This document shows, one piece after another, positions 20,647 to 32,711 of a stretch of DNA of 64,000 nt. The stretch comes from Ceratotherium simum simum. Its lineage: Eukaryota > Chordata > Mammalia > Perissodactyla > Rhinocerotidae. The position numbers and the translations under genes were made by a program. The DNA lies in assembly GCF_000283155.1 (NCBI RefSeq), contig NW_004454207.1, positions 2,616,465 through 2,680,464 of the forward strand. The letters are read 5' to 3'. The notes below the pieces were generated by a model. The model was given only the letters and a program-made list of their open reading frames with translations, was not told the origin of the DNA and ran no database searches. The stretch's first letter is position 1; every line of letters begins with the position of its first letter.

Positions 20647-23600
20647 GTGTTTCCTATGTGGACCTTGAAGAGAGAATTTCTTATCCTTTTTAACATAATC
20701 CTAATTTCCAGACTCCTTGGGGCTAGATGGTTTCCTAAAACTCTGCCCTGTGATGTCTTTTTGGATGCCCCAAAGGGCCATGTGATCGTGGACTGCACAG
20801 ACAAGCATTTGACGGAAATTCCTGGAGGTATTCCCGCCAACGCCACCAACCTCACCCTCACCATTAACCACATACCAGGCATCTCTCCAGCCTCCTTTCA
20901 CCGGCTGGACCATCTGGTAGAGATCGATTTCAGATGCAACTGTATACCTGTTCGACTGGGGCCAAAAGACAACGTGTGCACCAGGAGGCTGCAGATTAAA
21001 CCTAGAAGCTTTAGTAGACTCATTTATTTAAAAGCCCTTTACCTGGATGGAAACCAGCTTCTAGAAATACCTCAGGATCTTCCTCCCAGCTTACAGCTGC
21101 TGAGCCTTGAGGCCAACAACATCTTTTGGATCATGAAAGAGAATCTAACAGAACTGGCCAACATAGAAATGCTCTACCTGGGCCAAAACTGTTATTATCG
21201 CAATCCTTGTAATGTTTCATTTTTCATCGAAAAAGATGCTTTTCTAAATCTAAAAAATTTAAAATTGCTCTCCCTAAAAGATAACAATATCACAGCTGTC
21301 CCCACTATTTTGCCATCCAGTTTAACAGAACTCTATCTTTACAACAACATCATTGCAAAAATCCAAGAAGATGATTTTAATAACCTCAATCAGCTGCAAA
21401 TTCTTGACCTAAGTGGAAATTGTCCTCGTTGTTATAATGTGCCATATCCTTGTACACCCTGTGAAAATAATTCTCCCCTACAGATCCATGTAAATGCTTT
21501 TGATGCATTGACAGAATTACAAGTTTTACGTCTACATAGTAACTCTCTTCAGTATGTGCCCCAAAGATGGTTTAAAAACATTAACAAACTTAAGGAACTA
21601 GATCTTTCCCAAAACTTCTTGGCCAAAGAAATTGGGGATGCCAAATTTTTGCATCTTCTTCACAACCTTGTCCAGCTGGATCTGTCTTTCAATTATGAAC
21701 TTCAGGTCTATCATACATCTATGAATCTATCAGACGCATTTTCTTCACTGAAAAACCTGAAAGTTTTGCGGATCAAAGGATACGTCTTTAAGGAGCTGAA
21801 CGACCGTAACCTCTCCCCATTACGTAATCTTTCCAATCTTGAAATTCTTGATCTTGGCACTAACTTCATAAAAATTGCTGACCTCAGCATATTTAAACAA
21901 TTTAAAACACTGAAAGTCATAGATCTTTCAGTGAATAAAATATCACCTTCAGGAGAGTCAAGTGAAGTTGGCTTCTGCTCTAACATCAGAACTTCTGTAG
22001 AAAGTCATGGGCCCCAGGTCCTTGACACATTACATTATTTCAGATATGATGAGTATGCAAGGAGTTGCAGGTTCAAAAACAAAGAGACTTCTTCTTTCTT
22101 GCCTTTTAATGAAGGTTGTTACATGTATGGACAGACCTTGGACCTAAGTAGAAATAGTATATTTTTTATCAAATCCTCTGATTTTCAGCATCTTTCTTTC
22201 CTCAAATGCCTCAACTTGTCAGGAAATAGCATTAGCCAAACTCTTAATGGCAGTGAATTTCAGCCTTTAGTGGAGTTGAAATATTTGGACTTCTCTAACA
22301 ACCGGCTTGATTTGCTCTACTCAACGGCGTTTGAGGAGCTACACAACCTGGAAGTTCTAGATATAAGTAGTAACAGCCATTATTTTCAATCAGAAGGAAT
22401 TACTCACATGCTTAACTTTACCAAGAACCTAAAGTTTCTGAAGAAACTGATGATGAACAACAATGACATCTCTACCTCCACCAGCAGGATAATGGAGAGC
22501 GAATCTCTTAGAACTCTAGAATTCAGAGGAAATCATTTGGATGTTTTATGGAGAGATGGTGATAACAGATACTTAAAATTCTTCAAGAATCTGCGGAACT
22601 TAAAGGAATTAGACATCTCTGAAAATTCCCTGAGTTTCTTGCCTCCTGGAGTTTTTGATGGTATGCCGCCAAATCTCAAGACTCTCTACTTAGTCAAAAA
22701 TAGGCTCAAGTCTTTCAATTGGAGAAAACTCCAGTACCTGAAGAATCTAGAAACTTTGGACCTCAGCTACAACCAGCTGAAGACTGTCCCTGAGAGATTA
22801 TCCAACTGTTCCAGCAGCCTCAAGAAACTAATTCTTAATAATAATCAAATCAGGCGTCTGACAAAGTATTTTCTACAAGATGCTTTCCAGTTACGACATC
22901 TGGACCTCAGCTCAAATAAAATCCAGATTATCCAAAAGACTAGCTTTCCAGAAAACGTTCTCAATAATCTGGAGATGTTGCTTTTGCATCATAATAGGTT
23001 TCTGTGCACCTGTGATGCTGTGTGGTTTGTCTGGTGGGTTAACCATACAGAGGTGACTATTCCCTACTTGGCCACAGATGTGACTTGTACAGGGCCAGGA
23101 GCACACAAGGGCCAGAGTGTGGTATCTCTGGATCTGTATACCTGTGAGTTAGATCTGACTAACTTCGTTCTGTTCTCACTTTCCATATCAGCGGCTATCT
23201 TTCTGATGGTGGTTACCACAGCAAGCCACCTCTATTTCTGGGATGTGTGGTATAGTTACCATTTCTGTAAGGCCAAAATAAAGGGGTATCAACGTCTGAT
23301 ATCACCAGATTCTTGCTATGATGCTTTTATTGTGTATGATACTAAAGACCCAGCGGTTACAGAGTGGGTTTTGGATGAGCTGGTGGCCAAATTGGAAGAC
23401 CCAAGAGAGAAACATTTTAATTTATGCCTCGAGGAAAGGGACTGGTTACCAGGGCAGCCGGTTCTGGAAAACCTTTCCCAGAGCATACAGCTTAGCAAAA
23501 AGACAGTGTTTGTGATGACAGACAAGTACGCAAAGACTGAGAATTTTAAGATAGCATTTTACTTGTCCCATCAGAGGCTCATAGATGAAAAAGTGGACGT

Positions 23601-23796
23601 AATTATCTTGATATTCCTTGAGAAGCCCCTTCAGAAGTCCAAGTTCCTCCAGCTCCGGAAGAGACTCTGTGGGAGTTCTGTCCTTGAGTGGCCAACAAAC
23701 CCGCAGGCTCACCCGTACTTCTGGCAGTGTCTGAAAAATGCCCTGGCCACAGACAATCATGTGACCTATAGTCAGGTGTTCAAAGAGACAGTCTAG
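20647..23796 (+). CDS. TLR7: Toll-like receptor 7, large coding exon (residues 2-1050)
   Basis: Endosomal pattern-recognition receptor for single-stranded RNA and guanosine-type ligands; signals through MyD88 via its TIR domain. The full CDS is join(3897..3899, 20647..23796), 1,050 residues. The exon starts after a TTTCAG acceptor with GTG TTT CCT ATG (V2-F3-P4-M5); the open frame further upstream only begins at a TTG inside the intron and is not the start. Visible parts: signal peptide about 1-26; leucine-rich repeats to about residue 790; cysteine insertion C260/C263/C270/C273 (CPRC...PCTPC); Z-loop about 433-495; C-terminal cysteine cap (CTCDAVW); transmembrane helix about 840-862; TIR about 891-1036 with BB loop E930-G937 (EERDWLPG). 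Residues equivalent to the human ligand-site K432, D555 and T586 are present as K432, D556 and T587. The frame is intact with no damage. Identity is certain from family features and length. Confidence 0.99.
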   Translation: MFPMWTLKREFLILFNIILISRLLGARWFPKTLPCDVFLDAPKGHVIVDCTDKHLTEIPGGIPANATNLTLTINHIPGISPASFHRLDHLVEIDFRCNCIPVRLGPKDNVCTRRLQIKPRSFSRLIYLKALYLDGNQLLEIPQDLPPSLQLLSLEANNIFWIMKENLTELANIEMLYLGQNCYYRNPCNVSFFIEKDAFLNLKNLKLLSLKDNNITAVPTILPSSLTELYLYNNIIAKIQEDDFNNLNQLQILDLSGNCPRCYNVPYPCTPCENNSPLQIHVNAFDALTELQVLRLHSNSLQYVPQRWFKNINKLKELDLSQNFLAKEIGDAKFLHLLHNLVQLDLSFNYELQVYHTSMNLSDAFSSLKNLKVLRIKGYVFKELNDRNLSPLRNLSNLEILDLGTNFIKIADLSIFKQFKTLKVIDLSVNKISPSGESSEVGFCSNIRTSVESHGPQVLDTLHYFRYDEYARSCRFKNKETSSFLPFNEGCYMYGQTLDLSRNSIFFIKSSDFQHLSFLKCLNLSGNSISQTLNGSEFQPLVELKYLDFSNNRLDLLYSTAFEELHNLEVLDISSNSHYFQSEGITHMLNFTKNLKFLKKLMMNNNDISTSTSRIMESESLRTLEFRGNHLDVLWRDGDNRYLKFFKNLRNLKELDISENSLSFLPPGVFDGMPPNLKTLYLVKNRLKSFNWRKLQYLKNLETLDLSYNQLKTVPERLSNCSSSLKKLILNNNQIRRLTKYFLQDAFQLRHLDLSSNKIQIIQKTSFPENVLNNLEMLLLHHNRFLCTCDAVWFVWWVNHTEVTIPYLATDVTCTGPGAHKGQSVVSLDLYTCELDLTNFVLFSLSISAAIFLMVVTTASHLYFWDVWYSYHFCKAKIKGYQRLISPDSCYDAFIVYDTKDPAVTEWVLDELVAKLEDPREKHFNLCLEERDWLPGQPVLENLSQSIQLSKKTVFVMTDKYAKTENFKIAFYLSHQRLIDEKVDVIILIFLEKPLQKSKFLQLRKRLCGSSVLEWPTNPQAHPYFWQCLKNALATDNHVTYSQVFKETV

Positions 23797-24248
23797 CCCT
23801 TCTTTGCAAAATGTGACTGCCTAACTTACCAAGGAGCAGCTTGGCTGCCTACATTTTCTCATAAACGTCTCATCAAAAGAGTGTTTGTAAATTATCCAAG
23901 ACATGGGATTTCCTATATCAGAGAGGAGTCACCAATGTATGACAGAGGAATTGGAAAAATGGGATTCATATAATGCATTGAGTCATCTTTCTTACCTCTC
24001 TGTGTCTCCATTTGCACTTCAGTCTCTCCCTTCTGCTCCTGCATAAAATACTATTGGGAGAAGGGTAGCAAGTAGAGGACATGGGGCTCTCATTCTCCTG
24101 TAATTGTGATTGTTAAATATATACACAATCACAAAATTGAGAGGAACGGCACTTCTACCCTTATGAAGGCTGGTATGTATAGAAATAGAGGGAAAAATGC
24201 TCAAGGTCTGTCGATATGACATCAAAATGTACCAGAGCTAGTTAGTGA

Positions 24249-24254
24249 AATAAA
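24249..24254 (+). terminator. Candidate TLR7 poly(A) signal AATAAA
   Basis: First AATAAA after the TLR7 stop, about 450 bases downstream. Other candidates follow: ATTAAA at 24456-24461 and an AATAAA at 24817-24822 that belongs to an LTR relic. The human TLR7 3' UTR is longer than 450 bases as I recall, so the downstream signals may be the main ones. Confidence 0.45.
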
Positions 24255-24529
24255 AACATAGTTAACTCCTCAACTAATTGCTTCCGTATCATCTCGCAAC
24301 CCCTTCTGTGCAGACCGAGTGTTGGCACCCAACAGGTGGTTGCTGCTTAGGTGCTGTTCACTCTTTTCCCTTGGGCCTGTTGCTGGGTTCCATGTGGAAG
24401 TAGTGAGAAACATCTTTACCATCGATGGACATAGTCTACTTACAAATGGAAAAAAATTAAAGTGATCTGCCTTTATACAAAGTGATGCTCTTTACTTTTG
24501 ATGATAATTTACCTGCTTAAATATTGTTA

Positions 24530-24893
24530 TGGACTAAGTGTTTCTTCCCCTGAAGTTCATATGTTGAAATTCTAACCCCCAATGTGATGGTATTAGGACG
24601 TGGGGCCTTTGGGAAGTGATCAGGTCATAAGGGTGGAGCTCTTATGAACGAGACAAGTGCCCTTATAAGAAGAGGCCAGAGAGCTAGCTCGCTGTCTTTC
24701 CGCCATGTGAGGATACAAAGAGAAGTCAACAGTCTGCAACCCAGAAGAGGGTCCTCGCCAGAACCTGACCATACTGGCACTCTGATCTCAGACTTTCAGC
24801 CCCCAGAACTGTGAGAAATAAATGTTTGTTGTTTAAGCCACCCAGTTTACGGTTTTTTATTATAGCAACCCGAGCTAAGACAAATATTTTTAT
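24530..24893 (+). mobile_element. MaLR-type LTR relic
   Basis: GACTAAGTGTTTCTTCCCC, TTCATATGTTGAAATTCTAA, CCCCAATGTGATGGTATTAGG, CCGCCATGTGAGGA, then CAGAACTGTGAGAAATAAATG and TTTAAGCCACCCAG follow a frequent mammalian LTR family. It lies sense to TLR7 about 730 bases past its stop and offers an AATAAA at 24817. Confidence 0.7.
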
Positions 24894-27570
24894 CTGCATT
24901 GCAAAATACTGTATCCAAAGTAAAATTGCCTCATGCAATGATCTTTCAGACTACTCTGTTAACTAAATACTGTATATTTGTAATTATCTGCAGCCTTGAT
25001 CCACCAACATTAGATGGTTTTGATAGTAAACTCTAAAGGAGGACCCCAAGAGCACGTATTTATTTATAGTTATCAGGCAGGGATGACAATTATATGGATT
25101 CCTTTAAATTTGGGGGGCAGGGGGGAAACAGATTTGTAGACCTTAACACTGAGAAAGCTTCAGTCTTGAACTTCAGCTTTACTACTGAAAAAAAGCAACA
25201 GAAAGGATCAAGACATTTTGAAAACACAAATACTTTCAACTGGGTGCAAATCCACTTGAGTTCGAAGTTTGAAAATTGACCAATTTACTTTATTTCATGA
25301 AAGAAATTATCTGCAGAGATGTCTATGCCCTTTGGAAAATAGTGTGCATGGGTTCAAATCACAGAGCATCAGCTGTGAGAGATTGTATTTTCCTCATATA
25401 TGGAAATGCCAATGGTTTTCTTTTAAGTGTAGTTGTAAGTACATAGTACATGAATTATTTCCAAAGGACATGTAATCAATGAACAAGGGTCACAAATTCC
25501 CAAATTAATCTCTGGAATGAATAGAGAGATAATTAAGTTGCTAGAGCCAATAATAGATCCTTTTCTTCTTCAGTGAAAACAAACGTAATATAGAAAATCG
25601 ACTTTTGGCCATCATAAATTTTCTTATATTAAACACATAAATACCTAAAGTTTAAGCTATTTTGGTGATTTGTAAACCGTAAAGCACTTGAAGACCACTT
25701 AAATATCTTATGAAATGGATCAAGAGGGAAACAAAATGACAAACTCAGAAACACGGTGTATTTTGACATGAGGTTACATACAGTGGTTTGTTGTAGGAAG
25801 CAACCAAAAAGCACATTAATAGATGGTTTTAGTTTCAATTCCTTTGTAATCTTGACGAGCCACCCTTTTAACCTTCTGAGGGCCCTCTGTAGAGTTCTGT
25901 ACGACTGAAGCCATTCATAGATGGCTCAGATCAAAAGCCACCAACACAGGCTACCAGGCAATCGTGACCACCAGGTCCCCTGCTAAACTCTGAATGCCCT
26001 GCTTCTCTGCCAACCCGCTTCTGGTTGGTTCTGCTCTGGAAGAAACTCCCAATTCTCCATAAGTCCCACTCTGCCATCAAGGCCTGGTCCCCAGCCCCTT
26101 TCAGCCCTGAACCTGGTGAGGGTGTGTCCTTCCTTCTCAGATAGATACTGTACCTTGGCAAGACTTGGTTGGGCATTTGTAGGATCCAAGCCAAGGGAGG
26201 CATTAGGTAGGGCAAATGTTATGGCTGAGAAAAAGTCAAAGCAAGTGTCTGCCGTCTGTAGAGGAGACTGATCATAGCCCCCTTTCTGAGTCAAGTGCTC
26301 TTGGTTCCATCCTCACGTCTACTTCCAGGTCTATCTGTCTGAACAGTCTTAAGTCCAGATGATCTCATAAATGTAGTCAGGAATATAGAGTACTTGAGGG
26401 AGGATAGTGACTTGAGAACCTGGGCATCTTGTTTCCCAATCTCCGAAGAAACTGTAATGGGGATAGCAAGGAACACACTCTTCTTTTTTATAAGGCTGTC
26501 TGCCCCACCCCCGTAAAATATGGTTTTTATTTACTTCCTCCTTCATCCTAACCAGGGAGAACCACGTTGCATATTTTGCAAGGTATTTATGGCCCAGTTT
26601 TAAAACGGGGGTGGGAATAAGTTTTTATTTTTGCTCCACCTCTCCCGCATGTATTAAAGTGAGCAGAGAACACTGATTATGGGGCAGATTTATTAGATGG
26701 GCAGTGGGAGCGCATCTCTCCTTGGAGCTTTGGGGTGTGCCAGGCCCTACGAGCAGTTAGTGATGGGACATGCCGCAAGTCGCAGTTTCTGGAAGATTGA
26801 GCCCTTGACCCTAAGGATCACTGGGAGCTATTTGTGTCTTCTGAAGTACAAATAACAGTGTGGGAGGGAAATGACCAAAGAATGTGATTGAGAGGGACTA
26901 GAGAGATGTGCTTTGGACAACACCAGGACAGAAGATAATCCATTTCACCAAGTTACTGTAATGAAGGAGAACATGAGCCCAACCGACCAACCATAGTGAA
27001 GGGAAAGGGTTAAAAAGAGAGAAAAAGTCTCAAACTCATGATGAGACTGTGGAAAAAGGCCTGGTGACACAAGGGCCATCCATGCTGGTGACAATGGAAT
27101 TACAATAGGACAGCTTCACACTGTTTTATATCTTTTCCATCTTTTTTCTTTTGCCTCCCCTCTCTCTGTTTCCATCTTGTCTTTACAGACCCACAGCAAG
27201 CCTCATGTGATGCACAAGAAGCAGGAGAAAGCAGCTGTTGTTGCAGGTGGATTTTTCTGTTTGGAAGGGGTGGTTTTGTGTGTACTTTTGGTTTAAAACT
27301 AACCTCTTTCCCACACACACATAGTAAATCCCCACCTGCCTTGGTGAGCACGACCTTCTATAATCAGCTCGGTGAAACCTTCCCTGGGTGACATTGGCCG
27401 GACTCTCTGCCACATTGAAATTCATATTCTTTCTACTTATCTCAACTTTTAAGCATGTGAGTTAAGAAATTGGATAAGACCCGGCATTCTGCCTTTAAGA
27501 GTACCCTAATCTCGGTTGTAATTAATTTCTAACACATTTGTAATGACGTTTCAGTGGTAGTGTTTCTCCA

Positions 27571-27592
27571 TATATATATATATATATATATA
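27571..27592. repeat. (TA)n microsatellite
   Basis: Eleven uninterrupted TA units, followed by a short CT-rich run. Confidence 0.95.
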
Positions 27593-28612
27593 CCTTCTCT
27601 CTCTCGGTGATTTTTATTAATTAAATATTTTGGAAGAGCCCAGATTTAAACTGACTGAGGAGGTTTGAGTCCCAGTGTCTCACAAGGAGCACCCTCCACA
27701 AATAGTCTGGTAGAATCTGGAGGGAGAGAGGAAGTCCTAGTGGCTTCATGGCAGTTTTCAGACATCCCTAGAGCCCACCGTGGGCAGGATGAGGAGGAGA
27801 GTTTCTTCCGCACGCAGAAAATGGCTCTCAGTGTTCTTCTGGCCGGTGGCAACCCCTGAGGCTAAGGCCATATAGACATAGCCAACTAGGACGCCACGTT
27901 TGTCTTGTATGATACCCATGACCTCTTCACTTCTCACTGGCTGAGGCGTTGCAGTGGGTCATAGATTTCAGGGACTTTCATAATAGTGAATTGCATGAGT
28001 TGACATCTTGAGCAAGATTGTAGTAACATATCCGTGAACCCATATCTGAGGCTCATTGTCCAGAGGGAGCACACTGCTAAGAAGAGTACCTGGGTTGTTT
28101 TGGGAGTTAGAACTAGTCTGCTGTCCTGCAGTCAACCCTGGGACAGTGGGGAACACCCCCAGGCCAGGTCTATATGGAGGCCAACCAAGCAGGACTTGGT
28201 TACCAGATGATATGCATTAACTACAATGGTTTATATTGCCCATCTCTCTCTCCTAGGTCTGCATTTCCCACCATTAAGTTGCCCTTCCATTGAAGCATCG
28301 TAACTGAAATACCTAGTTAATTTATAACCTGCCGGGGATTGTCTTAACACATTACTCTTGTCCATTAACACAACATGATGGATTAATTTGTGAGATGATC
28401 GACTCTCCAGAACAGGCCACCTAAGTAAATAGAACACAGGAAGCATGTTCTGAATGGGGAGAATGAATTTTAAAATAATCGCAAGGTTGGCTCCTACTCA
28501 TGAGGGCAAGCCCCCAAAGGGAATGACAGGGCAAGGAGAGAGTGAGGAGGATCTTAGGAAGAAGGGTTAAGACGAAGTCACTGGTACCTGGGCAATGCTA
28601 TTGACTGGGGTG

Positions 28613-28632
28613 TGGAGGAGGAGGAGGAGGGA
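28613..28632. repeat. (GGA)n simple repeat
   Basis: Five to six GGA units just before a MIR relic. Confidence 0.8.
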
Positions 28633-28634
28633 AG

Positions 28635-28830
28635 GAAGTCACATTTATTTTGCAGCAAATGCGAATTAAATGCTTCATTTATTAAATTAAATCTTCACAT
28701 CACCTCTATGAGGCTGGTATTAGGAGCTCCATCTTAAAGATGATGGGTTAACTCAGAGATAAAGGTGGGATCAGAGAGGTTAAGTCAACTGCCCAAGGTC
28801 ACAGAGGAAGTAAGTGGCCCCACCCGAAAC
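28635..28830 (-). repeat. MIR SINE relic
   Basis: Reverse MIR: TCACATTTATT at the left, CACCTCTATGAGGCTGG, GAGAGGTTAAGTCAACTGCC, CAAGGTCACAGAGGAAGTAA. Confidence 0.75.
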
Positions 28831-28844
28831 TAATTTAGCTCTGT

Positions 28845-29030
28845 CCGACCAGTCCAATTGGTTCTTCAATTTTACTGGGGACTGGAATCACCTACGGAGC
28901 TTGGAAACCACGTAGATTCCAGGCCCCCACACCAGACACCCTGATCTCTGGGACCCAGGAATCTGCATTTCTGAAACTAGCCCAGGTGCTCTTGAAGCAG
29001 CTGGTCTGCGGAGCCCAGTTTGGGAAGTGC
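28845..29030 (+). mobile_element. MER20/MER58-type hAT relic
   Basis: GGAATCACCTACGGAGCTTG, CAGGAATCTGCATTTCTGAA and CAGTTTGGGAAGTGCC are diverged forms of a MER20-like element. Confidence 0.55.
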
Positions 29031-29460
29031 CATATCTTCCTTTGGGATACCGAGGACTGTTAATACAGGGGTCACTTTAGGAAGGAAAGCCCGAGACCCC
29101 CAGGTAGGCTCGATTGCTCTTCCTCATTCTGTGTATAACCCTCGGTGCTCTTAACCCACTGCTAGGGAGCGGAGCTGCACTTAAACTCAAATTGCTTCCT
29201 GCTAGGCACTTGTTTTGAAGGGATCGACTTTAACCATATAGGATTGGCAGTTCTGCTCAGGGCTAAAAGGTGAAGACAATTTGGACAAGTACACTGGGCG
29301 TCTTTAGGTAGAGACAGGGGCAGGTGGCTAACTGATTCGCAGTCCCGTACGTCCTGACAAATAGAGCTGCTGCAGATATTCACAATTTAAATGGTATCTT
29401 TACTGCACTTTCCCTAGTGTCTGACCTAATTAGATGCTGTGGTTCTACGAATATGGCGCA

Positions 29461-29480
29461 GAGTGCCACCTACTGGAACC
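29461..29480 (-). promoter_or_regulatory. CTCF-type motif
   Basis: On the minus strand the bases read CCAGTAGGTGGCACTC, a full match to the core consensus CCASYAGRKGGC plus the following RSY. Binding is inferred from sequence only. Confidence 0.5.
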
Positions 29481-30213
29481 TCGTGGGTATTGATGTTCAG
29501 CTACAGAGACCCTTGGCTGGGTTTCCAAAGTGAGGCATGGGAAGAAAATATACGGATAGATATAATCATCTTTTAAAAAGTGTGTTTGTGGATATTTTAT
29601 CATATACCCAGTGTATTAATATAGAAATATGTAGGAACGTATGTTAAATGTTGTTTATTGATGAGCGGGCAATATAAAAAAAGTTGAAGACCACAGACTA
29701 TCAAATTTCTGTTTCAACCACTTATTGCCATTGCTTTTGGTTGGTGTCTCAAGATGAGGCTGGCCATGCATTTCCCTTTGCATGTGCAGCAGTAGATGAA
29801 AACCCTTAGTTCAGTGGGTGAGCAGCCCTCTTTTCTCTATGACACATTTCCTCTTTTCACAGACCAGGGCCCCCAGTGTTCAACTGTGGCTTGAGTAGCA
29901 ATGGGATCCCTTAGTATCTCTCTCACGCTCTCTCTGTTGCTCTCCCACTCTCAATCTCTCTTGCTGAGCTCTGTCTCTCTCTCATATTTCTGAAAAATCT
30001 AACCACTAACCATTCTCTCCCGCCGCCACCCCACCGAGCCATAAATGGCATCTTGAAGCCGGCTGTAACTTGATAGTTTGAGGGTTAGCTGTCTGTTTCA
30101 TCCTACTTGACTGTGAGTTCATGAAAACTGTTGCTGGATGGACATGATGCTTGAGTGTTTTATGCCTGCTTCCCACACAGTTAACCAAGTCGATGACGAT
30201 GGAATGCTCACTT

Positions 30214-30281
30214 GCTTATATATGTGTGTCTGTGTATGCATACATATATATTTGTGTTTATGTGTATGTCTGTGTGTGTAC
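30214..30281. repeat. TG/TA-rich simple repeat
   Basis: Mixed TATATG, TGTG and CATACATATATA units; degenerate microsatellite. Confidence 0.8.
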
Positions 30282-32711
30282 TAGAGTTGCTGATGTCTAC
30301 GGCCACCTTCTACATAGGTTAGTTGTAGAACTAAGTGATGTAATCCATGAAAAGTACTCAGCATGAGGTCTGACATCTACCAAGTGCTCCATAAATATCA
30401 GCTTATATTATTATTTTTATTTTATTACTTTAGATATGTAATTAATTTTATCATCTCAAGAGACTAATTCTATATTCCTCATACAGTGAATATTTTTAAT
30501 CTTTTTCTTTTAGCACACAGTATCTGGGAATTTTCTTCTACTAACCATTTCTGCTGTGTAAAGTTTATACTCAACATTTCATGTACTATATTCATAGATT
30601 ATTTTAAAAATATTTTTTATGTAAAGAGTGACACCCAATTTGTTAGCTCTTCCGTTTGTTACATATCCTCATTCACTGCTTGGTCTACTCTTGCTCTCTT
30701 TGGATTTAAGTCCAACAAACTTTCCAGAAATGTCTCAGATACCCAAAGCTCATTTCTTTATGCTTTTTTTAAAATATAATTTTTCATTTTCCATAATCTT
30801 CTTTCTAACCATGAGAACGCTGACCACTTCCTGCTTAAAACTTATCTGAGGAAAGTCCCTTTTTGTTGATCCAAATTCCCATATTTCCTCTGTTTTGATT
30901 TTTCCCATGATCCCACAAGAAGAAGAAGAAAATCCAAAAGTATGAAGTCGTGCCAATGTTGATTTGCATAAGACCCTGTGAGGGTTCTTTACCTGTAAGA
31001 AGCAGAAGTGCATTCCTCCTGTTCTTACCCCTCCCCATTCTCCTGATATTTCCGCTGACTCTAGGTATAATTGGTCTTCTCCGTTGTCACATGTGAGTTT
31101 AAATTTTTCTTGATATAGCCTGTTTTCATAAAACCTCATTTAAAAAGCCTTGTTGAGAGAGACCATATGAAGGTTTATATACAAAAGTATTAAGTGCTTT
31201 CTTCTGAGAATGTGATGGGCAGGGTTTATCTCTCTCTAAGAGGCACTGGACGCCAAAGTTGTTGCACCAAATCCAGCCTCGGTGAAGCTCACTTGGGAAT
31301 TCAGAATTCCACTTAGAAAGTCTGAAGCTTTCAGATTTGTTGGGGTTTGAGGGAGCCGGTTACTTACATCTCTCTCCAGCTGAGCAATACACACTGGCGT
31401 CAGGTGGGGTTCACATCTAGCATTTGCCAAATTTGATGCCCGTAGCTTGGACTTGTCATCTTGCAACTCTCCATTCCCCCGACTCAGTTGAGTTGACCCT
31501 CTCAGTCACAGGTAGAAAAGAAGAAGAAATGCAAACCTGCAATGCAGAGCAAGCGAGGACTCCCTGTCGCATAGAACTTACTGTAGGGAAGCAGAAGCGA
31601 AGAGAGGGTGCACTCTGCTCATGGGCAGGCTGTCCCAAGAGAACGAACAAACAGGAGCAGTGACCATTTCCCCACTGCCGCCAATCTGACAAGTCACTCT
31701 GTCTCCCGTGAGAAGCATAGGAAGGGAAGAAGGACAAGTCCTCATCCTTCCCCATTTCGGGAGTTGACGGCAAAATGTAAGAAGAAGAGAAAACTCCCTC
31801 TATAGTACCATTCTGATTCAACAATAAATGAATAAAATCTCAATTAAATGATCTATACTAATATATTAGTATGTAAAACATCATGCCATCATTGGATTCA
31901 TGAAATGAGGAAGGCTCTTTGTTTTAGAGCCAAAGACCAAAACCTCTAGGCTTGTATTTATATGTATCTGTCTTACAGAAGATAGACAGAGTCCTTATCT
32001 TCAGGGACACTAAAGATATCATTACTAAGACTCATTATTATTGATTGGCTTCCATAATTTCCTTCAAGCATTTATGAGATAGTGTAGAATGTAGTTATGA
32101 AATTTGCATTATGTAGATGTAGTATTTAAAGGCTGTCAATTGTATTCATTCATTCATTCACTCATTCATTCATTTTATTCTGTCAGTCAATAAATATTTA
32201 TTGTGTGCCCACCATGAACCAGGCATGGTGCTGGGCGCTGAGAAGATACTGGTGAGCAAAAATAGAAATATACCCTGTCTCCTAGAGCTTATTCAGAAAC
32301 GCATTAATCAGATAATCGCATTGAGGGAGATTCAAATGCTTTGAAGGAAAGGAAGAGAGTTCTATAAGATTGTATAATTCTCATGTTACTATTCAGAGAA
32401 CTGAGTCAGATTGGGGAGTCGGAGGGGCTGGTTGCCTAAGGAAGGCCACCTGAACTGAGATGTGAAAAATGAGTGAAGTGAACAAGACAACACTGAAAGC
32501 GGACTATATTGGGGGTGAAAGATCATGAGTGTAGCTAGTCATGTTGAATTTGGGAGGCTTCCAATACCCAAATTGCAGACGCTGAGTCAGTAGTTGGCCA
32601 TAGCCTATGGAGCTCAAGAAAGAGAGCCCAACTAGAGATATATAGCTGAAGTCTCCTGTGGCAATGGCAGTAATGGACACCTTGGGCAGGGATGTAGTAG
32701 TCTAGGGCCTT

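Noticed and set aside
21711..21986. Minus-strand open frames inside TLR7 and TLR8 exons
   Set aside because: They are shadows of the large coding frames with no family features.
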